DNA of 47,657 bases. Origin: an uncultured Gammaproteobacteria bacterium (lineage in GTDB: Bacteria > Pseudomonadota > Gammaproteobacteria > PS1 > Pseudothioglobaceae). Positions 25,835-34,701 of this stretch are shown here, one piece after another; within the stretch, counting starts at the first letter, position 1, and each line of letters starts with the position of its first letter. Below the pieces are notes generated by a model. That model worked only from the letters and a program-made list of their open reading frames with translations, was not told where the DNA came from and did not search any database. The DNA is taken from NCBI GenBank assembly GCA_902556205.1, contig CACDVH010000010.1:1-47657 (forward strand), in the 5' to 3' direction. A program made the position numbers and the translations under genes.

Positions 25835-25872
25835 AAAAACCATCGTGATGCTTAGCATCATGATGGTTTTTA
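25835..25872 (+). terminator. Intrinsic terminator after potF
   Basis: AAACCATCGTGATGC (25837-25851) pairs with GCATCATGATGGTTT (25855-25869) in a 15-bp stem with one G-T pair and a three-base loop, followed by T residues. It lies 13 bp after the potF stop and in front of the ATPase gene. Confidence 0.88.
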
Positions 25873-25891
25873 CTCTTTTAATTAAATCATT

Positions 25892-27022
25892 ATGTCTGAA
25901 TTACCTTCGGTCAATCCTTGGCTTGACCCATCTCAAAAGCCCTATATTCAAATTGAAAATGTAACTAAGAAGTTTGGTGACTTTACAGCCATAGACCATC
26001 TTAATTTAGATATTTACAAGAATGAGTTTTTCTCATTACTAGGTCCCTCAGGTTGCGGCAAAACAACTTTACTCCGAATGCTTGCTGGATTTGAAAAAGT
26101 AACTGAAGGGAGAATTCTGCTGGATGGTGAGGATATATCTGAAATTCCTCCTCATCTAAGACCTATCAATATGATGTTTCAATCCTACGCTTTGTTTCCT
26201 CACATGACGGTAGAGAAAAATATTGCTTTTGGATTAAAACAGGATAATTTGCCTCCCAATGAAATTAATCAAAGGGTTGAAGAAATGCTTGAACTCGTAG
26301 AGCTTAGTGATTTTGCAAAGAGAAAACCGAATCAGCTTTCGGGAGGACAAAGTCAACGCGTTGCTCTTGCCAGGAGTCTAGCTAAACGGCCAAAACTATT
26401 GCTTCTTGATGAGCCATTGGGAGCGCTTGATAAGAGACTCAGAGAGCAAACTCAGTTTGAACTCATGGATATTCAAGAAAAACTTGAAGTCACCTTTGTG
26501 ATCGTAACCCACGACCAAGAAGAAGCAATGACAGTCTCTAGTCGCATTGGTGTTATGGACTCTGGAAACTTAATTCAAGTAGCAACCCCTACAGAGATTT
26601 ATGAAGCGCCGGTCAATAAGGATGTAGCTGACTTTATTGGAGACGTTAATATTCTTAGGGGAATCTACAAAGGTCAAAACGATGTAGGCACTCAGCTGCA
26701 CTCAGATGACTCAGACTCGATAGTTTTTGCAACACAGGAGGTCGGCGCATCGACTGGAGATGAAATGTGGTTTGCAATCAGGCCTGAAAAACTTGAAATC
26801 TCAAAAAAGAAGCCTAAAAATCAGCACAATATTTTGAAAGGTTTAATTGAGGATATTGCCTATGGCGGCAGCTTTTCTACCTACCATGTGAGACTTGATA
26901 GTGGCAGAATTCTCAAAGCGATTCGTGCTAATCGGGTCAGGACTGAGGAGCATCACTTGACGTGGGAGGATGAAGTCTATCTTCATTGGGAGCCTCACTC
27001 TGCTGTAGTGCTACTATCTTAA
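25892..27022 (+). CDS. potG: Polyamine ABC transporter ATPase, PotA/PotG type
   Basis: A 376-residue ATPase of the spermidine/putrescine class. Walker A is GPSGCGKT at 51-58, the signature LSGGQ at 149-153, and Walker B LLLLDEPLGALD with Asp173. The C-terminal part after about residue 250 is the TOBE/regulatory domain, with WFAIRPEKLEI near 290. It powers import through the PotH/PotI permeases encoded directly downstream (6 bp gap). Length matches PotG (377) and PotA (378); PotG is chosen because the binding protein resembles PotF. Confidence 0.92.
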   Translation: MSELPSVNPWLDPSQKPYIQIENVTKKFGDFTAIDHLNLDIYKNEFFSLLGPSGCGKTTLLRMLAGFEKVTEGRILLDGEDISEIPPHLRPINMMFQSYALFPHMTVEKNIAFGLKQDNLPPNEINQRVEEMLELVELSDFAKRKPNQLSGGQSQRVALARSLAKRPKLLLLDEPLGALDKRLREQTQFELMDIQEKLEVTFVIVTHDQEEAMTVSSRIGVMDSGNLIQVATPTEIYEAPVNKDVADFIGDVNILRGIYKGQNDVGTQLHSDDSDSIVFATQEVGASTGDEMWFAIRPEKLEISKKKPKNQHNILKGLIEDIAYGGSFSTYHVRLDSGRILKAIRANRVRTEEHHLTWEDEVYLHWEPHSAVVLLS

Positions 27023-27028
27023 ATACCA

Positions 27029-27943
27029 ATGAGTAGTAATCAAAGAACTCAAAGCCTCTTAAAATCCATTTTCAATGGTCGGCGCGCTATCATAGCAATT
27101 CCCTATTTGTGGCTGTTAATGTTTTTTATGCTGCCCTTTATCTTTGTTTTAAAGATTAGTCTTGCAGAGCCAATCATGGCGATACCTCCCTACACAGCCC
27201 TTCTTGAGTGGGGCGATTCCCTACTTCCTTCTATTCGAGCAAGTCTAGAAAGTTACCTATTTTTATTTAGTGACTCTCTTTATATCAAAGCCTATCTCTC
27301 TAGCTTAAAAATTGCAATTATCTCCACGATTCTCACTTTAATTATAGGATATTCAATTGCATATAGCGTAGCCAAAGCGCCAACTCGATGGAGAGGTATC
27401 TTATTGATGCTTGTTATTCTGCCCTTTTGGACTTCCTTTTTAATCAGAGTTTATGCCTGGATTGGAATCCTTAAAACTGAGGGTTTATTGAATTTAGCGC
27501 TTATGTCCATTGGCATTATTGATAAGCCTCTCATCATAATGAATACTGATCTTGCGGTTTATATAGGAATTGTATACTCATACCTCCCATTTATGATTTT
27601 GCCCCTATATGCCAATTTAGAAAAAATGGATATAAGTCTATTGGAGGCTGCAGCAGATTTAGGGTGCAGACCCTTTAAAACTTTTTGGACTGTAACGATT
27701 CCTCTCTCAATGCCTGGCATTCTTGCTGGGTGCTTCTTAGTCTTTATTCCTGTGATGGGGGAGTTTGTCATTCCAGATCTTCTTGGAGGTACCAAGACCC
27801 TAATGATTGGAAAAGTATTGTGGACCGAGTTCTTCTATAACCGGGACTGGCCTGTGGCCTCTGCGGTGGCCATAATATTGTTAGCCTTGCTGGTCATCCC
27901 GATTATGCTCTATCAAAAGTCACAAGAAAAGGCAATCTCATGA
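27029..27943 (+). CDS. potH: Polyamine ABC transporter permease, PotH/PotB type
   Basis: A 304-residue permease with six main spans and the BPD_transp_1 EAA loop (LLEAAADLGCRPFKTFWTVTIP-type region, near residues 205-225) that docks onto the ATPase. The opening AIPYLWLLMFFMLPFIFVLKIS and the FPFWTS-like LVILPFWTSFLIRVYAWIG block are typical of PotH. Its stop overlaps the potI start as ATGA, so the two permeases are coupled. Confidence 0.92.
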   Translation: MSSNQRTQSLLKSIFNGRRAIIAIPYLWLLMFFMLPFIFVLKISLAEPIMAIPPYTALLEWGDSLLPSIRASLESYLFLFSDSLYIKAYLSSLKIAIISTILTLIIGYSIAYSVAKAPTRWRGILLMLVILPFWTSFLIRVYAWIGILKTEGLLNLALMSIGIIDKPLIIMNTDLAVYIGIVYSYLPFMILPLYANLEKMDISLLEAAADLGCRPFKTFWTVTIPLSMPGILAGCFLVFIPVMGEFVIPDLLGGTKTLMIGKVLWTEFFYNRDWPVASAVAIILLALLVIPIMLYQKSQEKAIS

Positions 27944-28728
27944 AAAAGTTTGGAAACTTTAATATTGCTGCCCTAGTCATTGGATTTTCTTTTCTCTACA
28001 TACCGATCATATTGCTCATTCTATTTAGTTTTAATGAATCAAGATTAGTGACTGTCTGGGGCGGGTTTTCTACCAAGTGGTATGGTGAACTAATGCAAAA
28101 CCAGGGCATAAAAGATGCGGCATGGGTAACGATCAAAGTTGCCTTTATATCTTCCACCATGGCTACAATTCTTGGAACCATTGCAGGCCTGGTCATGACT
28201 CGTTTTGGAAGCTTTAGAGGTAGGACTCTTTTTTCTGGAATGATCTACGCGCCCATGGTCATGCCCGAGGTAATTATTGGTCTATCTACCCTACTGATGT
28301 TTGTTGCACTCGCCGTTGATAGAGGGGTTTTTACCGTAACACTTGCTCATATAACCTTTTCAATGTGCTATGTGGCAGTCGTCATACAATCCAGAATGTC
28401 AAGTTACGATGATAGCATTACCGAGGCTGCGCTTGATTTGGGTTGCACGCCTTTCAAAACTTTTATGTTAATCACGCTACCCATCATTCTTCCCGCAGTC
28501 ATTGCTGGCTGGCTATTGTCATTCACACTGTCACTTGATGATTTAGTTATTGCAAGTTTTACTTCAGGCCCGGGCTCTACAACTCTTCCTATGAAGATTT
28601 ATTCAATGGTAAGACTTGGCGTTACACCTGAAATCAATGCAGTTTCAACAATACTTGTTGGACTAGTGACTCTCGGCGTTATAGCTGCATCGATCATTGG
28701 CAGGAAACAAAAACAACAAACTATCTAA
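27940..28728 (+). CDS. potI: Polyamine ABC transporter permease, PotI/PotC type
   Basis: A 262-residue permease with six spans. The segment LILFSFNESRLVTVWGGFSTKWYGEL near residues 26-51 and the EAA loop EAALDLGCTPFKTFMLITLP near 165-184 are characteristic of PotC/PotI. The end of the protein contains LDDLVIASFTSGPGSTTLP, another family marker. It completes the PotFGHI-type importer. It starts within the potH stop codon. Confidence 0.92.
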   Translation: MKKFGNFNIAALVIGFSFLYIPIILLILFSFNESRLVTVWGGFSTKWYGELMQNQGIKDAAWVTIKVAFISSTMATILGTIAGLVMTRFGSFRGRTLFSGMIYAPMVMPEVIIGLSTLLMFVALAVDRGVFTVTLAHITFSMCYVAVVIQSRMSSYDDSITEAALDLGCTPFKTFMLITLPIILPAVIAGWLLSFTLSLDDLVIASFTSGPGSTTLPMKIYSMVRLGVTPEINAVSTILVGLVTLGVIAASIIGRKQKQQTI

Positions 28729-28810
28729 TTCTGAGCGGTTTCAGAGACACTTTTTCTCTCTAGGCCATTATAATTAGCGTCTTTTAATACAATATGAACA
28801 AGGATTACAA

Positions 28811-30265
28811 ATGTTAACGAACTCTAGTCTTTTAAAAGAGCATGGCTATGTCAACGGTCAATGGGTTGGCGATGATGCAAAATCACGCTTTGATGTCACA
28901 AATGCCTATTCGAATGAGGTTATAAGCTCCCTTCCAGATATGGGTAAAAAAGAGACTGACGAGGCCATTGAAGCAGCAAACAATGCCTGGCCTGCTTGGA
29001 GAAAGAGAACTGCCAAAGAGAGAGCTATCATTCTTAAAAAGTGGTTTGATTTGATTATGGTAAACCAAGAAGACCTTGCTATTTTAATGACCGCTGAACA
29101 AGGAAAGCCAATTGCAGAGGCGAGAGGTGAAGTTGGCTACGGTGCATCATTTATTGAATGGTTTGCTGAAGAAGGAAAGAGAACCTATGGTGATGTCATC
29201 CCAACGCCTGCAAATGATAGAAGAATACTAGTGATTAAACAGCCTATTGGTGTTGTTGCATCCATTACTCCATGGAATTTTCCGATAGCGATGATTACAA
29301 GAAAGTGCGCGCCTGCCCTAGCAGCAGGCTGCCCAGTAGTCATTAAGCCAGCTGCAGAGACTCCTTTATCAGCACTTGCTATCGCAGAGCTTGCACAGCA
29401 AGCCGGAATTCCTGAAGGCATTTTGAATGTTGTTGTTGGAACCAACTCTTCTGAGATTGGAAAAGCATTGACTGACAGCCCAATTGTTCGCAAACTCTCT
29501 TTTACAGGCTCGACTGCGGTTGGGAAAATCTTAACTCGAAACTGCGCTGATACTATGAAAAAAGTATCTATGGAGCTGGGTGGTAACGCTCCATTTATAG
29601 TGTTTGATGACGCTGATTTAGAATCAGCCGTGTCTGGCGCACTGATCTCTAAGTTCAGAAATACGGGACAAACCTGCGTCTGTACAAACCGCTTTATTGT
29701 GCAGGAAGGCATTTATGATCAGTTCGTTGAAAAACTAGGTGAAGCCGTTAAAACTCTGAATGTCGGTCACGGAATGGATGAAGGCATTAACCAAGGCCCA
29801 CTTATCAGCTTCAAGGCTTTAGATAAAGTGAAAGACCATTTAGCAGATGCAGTGGATAGAGGAGCGGTCATTGTTGCAGGTGGAAAACCTCACGAGAATG
29901 GCGGCACTATGTTTGAACCAACCGTGATTAGTAATGTTGACACATCAATGAAAATGGCCTCGGAGGAAACCTTTGGACCTCTTGCTCCGGTTTTCAAATT
30001 TAAAACCGAAGATGAAGCCATTACACTTGCAAACGATACTGAGTTTGGATTAGCGTCCTATTTCTATACAAAAGATATCAATCGTATCTGGCGCGTCTCT
30101 GAAGCTTTAGAATACGGAATGGTTGGCATTAATGAAGGCGTTATTTCAAACGAAGTGGCTCCATTTGGTGGCGTTAAAGAATCTGGATTAGGAAGAGAAG
30201 GCTCTCACTATGGAATCGATGATTTCATGGAACTTAAATACATCTGTATGGGCGGACTAAAGTAG
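28811..30265 (+). CDS. gabD: Succinate-semialdehyde dehydrogenase, GabD type
   Basis: A 484-residue aldehyde dehydrogenase. The general base Glu255 lies in MELGGNAPFIVFDDADLE and the nucleophile Cys289 in NTGQTCVCTNRF. The CVC pair two residues apart is typical of GabD. The coenzyme-binding FTGSTAVGK segment lies near 231-239. It oxidises succinate semialdehyde to succinate, and E. coli GabD also takes glutarate semialdehyde to glutarate. It lies 82 bp after potI and is probably the last step of the polyamine route here. It could feed glutarate to glaH when the amine is cadaverine. No PuuC-type second dehydrogenase is in the window. Confidence 0.92.
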   Translation: MLTNSSLLKEHGYVNGQWVGDDAKSRFDVTNAYSNEVISSLPDMGKKETDEAIEAANNAWPAWRKRTAKERAIILKKWFDLIMVNQEDLAILMTAEQGKPIAEARGEVGYGASFIEWFAEEGKRTYGDVIPTPANDRRILVIKQPIGVVASITPWNFPIAMITRKCAPALAAGCPVVIKPAAETPLSALAIAELAQQAGIPEGILNVVVGTNSSEIGKALTDSPIVRKLSFTGSTAVGKILTRNCADTMKKVSMELGGNAPFIVFDDADLESAVSGALISKFRNTGQTCVCTNRFIVQEGIYDQFVEKLGEAVKTLNVGHGMDEGINQGPLISFKALDKVKDHLADAVDRGAVIVAGGKPHENGGTMFEPTVISNVDTSMKMASEETFGPLAPVFKFKTEDEAITLANDTEFGLASYFYTKDINRIWRVSEALEYGMVGINEGVISNEVAPFGGVKESGLGREGSHYGIDDFMELKYICMGGLK

Positions 30266-30388
30266 TCTCTTTTCATAATTTTTTAAATAATACAGCGCAA
30301 TCTAGATAAGAACATTTTTAAAGATGATTTCTAGTGAGACATTTCACTGGTTGGTATAATGTCGCATTCGAATTTATAAATTACAAAA

Positions 30389-31666
30389 ATGAAAGTTGGA
30401 ATTCTAGGCCTTGGAACTGTTGGAGGCGGTGTTGTAAATGTGCTCCAAAAGAACAGTAAGTCTATCAAAAGACGAACTGGAGTAGAAATAGAGCTGGTTA
30501 TTGCTGGTGTTCGTGATATTTCTAAAAAACGCATTTGTGATACCAAAAAAATTCAATTAACCGAAGACCCCTTTGAGGTTGTCAATCATCCTGATATTGA
30601 TGTGGTCCTTGAGCTCATTGGCGGCTTTGGGCTTGCAAAAGAGCTTGTTGAACAGGCCATCAATAATGGTAAACACATCATTACGGCAAATAAAGCCCTC
30701 ATAGGTAATCATGGAAATGAGCTTATTAAGCTTGCAAACAAAAAGAAAGTTCGATTCTTGTTTGAAGCCTCTGTTGCGGGTGGAATCCCCATCATTAAAG
30801 CCTTAGAACAAGGCCTCAGTGCGAACAATATTGAGTCTGTTGCTGGAATCATCAATGGAACTGGTAACTTTATTCTCACGGATATGAAGGAGAAAGGTAG
30901 AGATTTCAATGATGTGCTCAAAGAAGCGCAAGCACTCGGCTACGCTGAAGAGGATCCAACCTTTGATATTGAAGGTATTGATGCTGCCCATAAGCTCTCT
31001 ATATTAGCTGCAATTGCCTTTGGAACTGAAATTCAGTTTGATAAAATCTTCACTGAGGGTATCAGCAATATTTCAACCGAAGACATTCTCCATGCTACAG
31101 AGCTCGGCTATACAATTAAACACCTTGGGATTGCAAAGAGAGCTGAAAATGGGATTGAATTACGTGTTCACCCTACTTTAGTTCCTAACAATAAACTCAT
31201 TGCTCAGGTTGATGGAGTGATGAATGCAGTGATGGTTAAAAGTGATGCCTTAGGCACAAGCCTTTACTATGGTCCTGGCGCTGGTGATGAGGCTACTGCA
31301 TCTGCAGTCATTGCAGATCTAAACGATATCATTAATAATCAGACTAGTAACCATACCTTGGGCTGGAAATCACAACAAAAAATTAAAGTGGTTGATAACA
31401 ACTCGATTCATAGTGAGTTCTTTTTGAGACTTTTAGTGACTGATGTCAAGGGAGTGCTTGCTAAAGTGACTGGCATATTCAATGACCATAACGTTAGTAT
31501 AGAGGCTCTAATCCAAAAACAAGTGGATGAAAACAACAATGCTCACATTGCAATCACTACGGACAAGGTCAGCACTAAAACAGTGATGAGCATTAAAAAG
31601 AAAATTGAAGCAAGCGAATTTAATCAAGCTGACGTTCAAATTATTCATATTGAATTACTAGACTAA
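30389..31666 (+). CDS. hom: Homoserine dehydrogenase
   Basis: A 425-residue enzyme without a fused aspartokinase. The NAD(P)-binding motif GLGTVGGG lies at about residues 7-14. The catalytic-domain segments NKALIGNHG, AGIINGTGNFILT and DIEGIDAAHKLSILA follow in the standard order. A C-terminal ACT domain covers about 345-425 (FFLRLLVTDVKGVLAKVTGIF), so threonine feedback control is likely. It reduces aspartate semialdehyde to homoserine. It is followed 17 bp later by thrC; homoserine kinase (thrB) is not in the window. Confidence 0.95.
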   Translation: MKVGILGLGTVGGGVVNVLQKNSKSIKRRTGVEIELVIAGVRDISKKRICDTKKIQLTEDPFEVVNHPDIDVVLELIGGFGLAKELVEQAINNGKHIITANKALIGNHGNELIKLANKKKVRFLFEASVAGGIPIIKALEQGLSANNIESVAGIINGTGNFILTDMKEKGRDFNDVLKEAQALGYAEEDPTFDIEGIDAAHKLSILAAIAFGTEIQFDKIFTEGISNISTEDILHATELGYTIKHLGIAKRAENGIELRVHPTLVPNNKLIAQVDGVMNAVMVKSDALGTSLYYGPGAGDEATASAVIADLNDIINNQTSNHTLGWKSQQKIKVVDNNSIHSEFFLRLLVTDVKGVLAKVTGIFNDHNVSIEALIQKQVDENNNAHIAITTDKVSTKTVMSIKKKIEASEFNQADVQIIHIELLD

Positions 31667-31683
31667 GTTTTTTTGAGGTACAA

Positions 31684-32751
31684 ATGAGATATACAGGATT
31701 AATTGAGAAATACAGAGACCGACTTCCAGTCGGTGATAAAACTCGCCTCATTAGTCTAGGTGAGGGCAACACTCCACTAATCAGACTGGAAAATATTCCT
31801 TGTGAAATGGGAACACAAGTTGAGCTTTACATTAAGTATGAAGGTCTCAATCCTACAGGATCCTTTAAAGATCGTGGAATGACTATGGCTGTAACTAAGG
31901 CCGTTGAAAGTGGCTCAAAAGCCATTATTTGCGCCTCCACCGGAAATACTTCTGCAGCCGCAGCTGCTTATGCAGCCAGGGCAGGGATTAAAGCTTTTGT
32001 GGTTATTCCTGAAGGAAAAATTGCACTTGGAAAGCTTGCCCAGGCTATGATTCATGGCTCAACGATTATTCAAATCAAAGGCAACTTTGATGATGGCATG
32101 CAGCTCGTCAAAGAAGTGGCTGAGTTTGCTCCAGTCTCAATTGTAAATTCAATTAACCCTTTCAGGCTCCAAGGCCAAAAGACAGCCGCATTTGAGATTA
32201 TTGAAGAGCTTGGACATGCTCCAGATTATCATTGCCTTCCGGTTGGAAATGCAGGAAATATAACCGCACATTGGATGGGTTATACTGAATACTTTGAAGC
32301 AGGTAAGTCCTCTTCAACGCCTACAATGCTAGGCTATCAAGCTGAAGGTGCAGCCCCTTTTATCCATGGCTCAAGAGTTGAAAAACCTGAAACAATTGCA
32401 ACAGCGATAAGAATTGGAAACCCTCAAAGCTGGGATAAGGCATTAAAACTTAGCAAAGACTCAAATGGTTGGTTTGACTGCTTTTCTGACAAGGAAATCC
32501 TTGCAACGCAAAAACTATTGACCGAAAAAGAGGGAATTTTCTGTGAGCCTGCCTCAGCTATCTCAGTTGCTGGAGCCTTAAAAGACATCGAGTCAGGAAA
32601 GATTCCAGATGGATCTAGTGTGGTTTGCACTTTGACCGGTCATGGTCTTAAGGACCCCGATACGGCAATATCACAGTGCGATACTGATGCAATGGTCAAT
32701 ATTAACCCAACGCTGGAAGAGGTTAAAAAAGCTATCCTTGATAACATGTAG
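31684..32751 (+). CDS. thrC: Threonine synthase
   Basis: A 355-residue PLP enzyme of the short (class II, Bacillus-like) threonine synthase form. Lys62 in GSFKDRGM binds PLP, ASTGNTSAAAAAYAARAG near 80-97 is the substrate loop, and the phosphate-binding LPVGNAGNITAHW follows near 185. It converts O-phosphohomoserine to threonine. It forms an operon with hom, the usual arrangement. Confidence 0.94.
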   Translation: MRYTGLIEKYRDRLPVGDKTRLISLGEGNTPLIRLENIPCEMGTQVELYIKYEGLNPTGSFKDRGMTMAVTKAVESGSKAIICASTGNTSAAAAAYAARAGIKAFVVIPEGKIALGKLAQAMIHGSTIIQIKGNFDDGMQLVKEVAEFAPVSIVNSINPFRLQGQKTAAFEIIEELGHAPDYHCLPVGNAGNITAHWMGYTEYFEAGKSSSTPTMLGYQAEGAAPFIHGSRVEKPETIATAIRIGNPQSWDKALKLSKDSNGWFDCFSDKEILATQKLLTEKEGIFCEPASAISVAGALKDIESGKIPDGSSVVCTLTGHGLKDPDTAISQCDTDAMVNINPTLEEVKKAILDNM

Positions 32752-32794
32752 TTTTTTTCTGGCTGTAAAAGTTTATGATACTATTTAAGGATTT

Positions 32795-33694
32795 ATGAGC
32801 AAACAGCACTACAAAACAATTGATCAGTGCGTAGGTGGGACTCCTCTAGTCCAGCTTCAGCGTTTGAATCCAAATCCATCAAACATTATTCTCGCAAAGC
32901 TGGAAGGAAATAATCCTGCTGGCTCAGTAAAAGATCGTGCAGCGCTTAACATGATCAACGAAGCTGAAAATAGAGGGGATATTAAGCCTGGAGATATGCT
33001 AATTGAGGCTACTAGTGGCAATACTGGCATAGCTCTAGCAATGGTCGCAGCAATCAAAGGCTACAAAATGACCCTTATTATGCAGGAAAACTTGTCTCAA
33101 GAGAGAAGGGACGCGATGACAGCCTACGGTGCAGAGCTCATCCTGGTCTCTAAAGAGCATGGCATGGAAGGAGCGAGAGACCTAGCCAACCAAATGAGTG
33201 ATGAAGGAAAAGGTCTCCAGCTCAATCAGTTTGCCAACGAGGACAATCCAAGAGCCCACGTGTCTTCAACTGCCCAGGAAATATGGAAAGACACAAATGG
33301 CGAAATTACTCATTTTGTTAGTTCAATGGGAACCACAGGAACCATTATGGGCGTATCAAAATACTTAAAGGGAAAGAAGCCATCAGTCCAAATTATCGGC
33401 ATACAACCCGATGGTGAATCTCACATACCTGGAATTAGACGCTGGCCAGAGGGCTACCTCCCAACGATCTTTGATGCATCAAGAGTTGATAGGATTATGG
33501 ATGTATCTCAGGCAAATGCAGAACAAACTACCAGAGATCTTGCAACGTATGAGGGTATCTTCTCTGGCATATCTGCTGGAGGCGCTGTGGCGTCTGCCAT
33601 TGAGCTTTCAAAACAGGTTAATGATGCAGTAATAGTTACTATTATCTGTGATAGAGGAGATCGGTACCTGTCTACAGGGGTTTTTAAGACCTAA
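32795..33694 (+). CDS. cysM: Cysteine synthase B (O-acetylserine sulfhydrylase)
   Basis: A 299-residue PLP enzyme. Lys46 in GSVKDRAA binds PLP, the substrate loop TSGNTGIALA lies near 69-78, and SSMGTTGTIMGVSKYL near 177-192 is the phosphate-binding region. The GSVKDRAALNMI context and 299-residue length favour CysM over CysK. It makes cysteine from O-acetylserine and sulfide, or S-sulfocysteine with thiosulfate. It lies 43 bp after thrC and may be in the same transcript. Confidence 0.9.
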   Translation: MSKQHYKTIDQCVGGTPLVQLQRLNPNPSNIILAKLEGNNPAGSVKDRAALNMINEAENRGDIKPGDMLIEATSGNTGIALAMVAAIKGYKMTLIMQENLSQERRDAMTAYGAELILVSKEHGMEGARDLANQMSDEGKGLQLNQFANEDNPRAHVSSTAQEIWKDTNGEITHFVSSMGTTGTIMGVSKYLKGKKPSVQIIGIQPDGESHIPGIRRWPEGYLPTIFDASRVDRIMDVSQANAEQTTRDLATYEGIFSGISAGGAVASAIELSKQVNDAVIVTIICDRGDRYLSTGVFKT

Positions 33695-33723
33695 AACCTA
33701 ATTATTTTTTATGATTTAAAACG

Positions 33724-33767
33724 TTTTGATGACTAGATTCACATCAAAATATGTGTACAATTATAGG
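33724..33767 (+). promoter_or_regulatory. Inverted repeat and possible promoter before the amino acid ABC operon
   Basis: TTTTGATG and CATCAAAA (33724-33731 and 33742-33749) form a perfect 8-bp inverted repeat with a 10-base spacer. TACAAT and TATAGG hexamers follow at 33756-33767 as possible -10 boxes. There is no T-run, so it looks more like an operator or mRNA leader hairpin than a terminator. Confidence 0.4.
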
Positions 33768-33802
33768 TTCTTAAAATTCTTAAACACATAAAGGAGAAAT
33801 AA

Positions 33803-34660
33803 ATGAGTATTAAGTTAGGCTTTAAAACGTCGTCAATTGCTATTACAGCATTACTATTATCTATAGGCATGACTGCTAAAGCAGGCGTCGTTTATGATTA
33901 CATAAAAAATAATAACGAGCTTATGATTGCAACTGATGCAAACTGGGCTCCGTTTTCTTACATTAATGATGCCGGTGAGATGGAAGGCTTTGACGTAGAT
34001 GTTGGAAGAGAAATTGCTAAGCGTATGGGTGTTGAAGCACGCTTCATTACTCCTGCATGGGATGTGATTACTTCAGGTAACTGGAATATGCGTTGGGACG
34101 TGTCAGTTGGATCAATGACTCCAACCGAGAGTCGCTCTGAAGTTCTCAACTTTCCAGCCGTATACTATTACACGCCAGCTGCATTTGCAGTTCATACTGA
34201 CTCGACAGTTACAAACTTAGCAGGCTTGAATGGAAAAAATATCTGTACAACAGCAGCTTCAACCTGGGAAATGTACCTTCAAGGCAACCTAGATATGCTT
34301 AATGCTCCTGCGTTTACATACAAGGTAACTCCAGGAACAATTACTTCTCTGGTTGATGGTTCAGCTTGCCTAGACGACACTCGCTTAGGTGCTGGTGTTC
34401 GTAATGATGGTATTATTGACTCAGTTCCAATGATTCAAAATGCGATTGAAGCTGGCTATCCAATTAAGTTCTTAGGTGATAACGCATTCTATGAGCCATT
34501 ATCAGTTGCAACTGACAAGGGCAATAACGATGCTGAGTTAGATGCTGAGATTGCTAGAATCATTGCAGAGATGCAAAGTGACTATACTTTGTCACTTTTA
34601 TCAATGAAGTGGTTTAAAAATGCAGATGGTAGCTCTAACGACTATACAATTGCATATTAA
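33803..34660 (+). CDS. Polar amino acid ABC transporter substrate-binding protein
   Basis: A 285-residue protein of the SBP_bac_3 family. A signal peptide covers about residues 1-27 (ending TAKA before GVVYDY). The motifs LMIATDANWAPFSYINDAGEMEGFDVDVGREIAKRMG near 39-75 are the standard opening of lysine/arginine/ornithine, glutamine and cystine binders. The Trp-rich GNWNMRWDVSVGSMTPT segment carries the usual ligand-contact region. It has a GGAGAAAT site before the ATG. Ligand is unknown; cysM next door makes a sulfur amino acid conceivable. Confidence 0.9.
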   Translation: MSIKLGFKTSSIAITALLLSIGMTAKAGVVYDYIKNNNELMIATDANWAPFSYINDAGEMEGFDVDVGREIAKRMGVEARFITPAWDVITSGNWNMRWDVSVGSMTPTESRSEVLNFPAVYYYTPAAFAVHTDSTVTNLAGLNGKNICTTAASTWEMYLQGNLDMLNAPAFTYKVTPGTITSLVDGSACLDDTRLGAGVRNDGIIDSVPMIQNAIEAGYPIKFLGDNAFYEPLSVATDKGNNDAELDAEIARIIAEMQSDYTLSLLSMKWFKNADGSSNDYTIAY

Positions 34661-34701
34661 GAAAATAAGTTTAAGTATTACCTAACTTTCTAGATAAAGG
34701 T

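Noticed and set aside
29185-29712. Long minus-strand open frame (175 codons) opposite gabD
   Set aside because: It lies fully antisense to a complete, well-conserved dehydrogenase gene and shows no domain; it is a codon-bias shadow.
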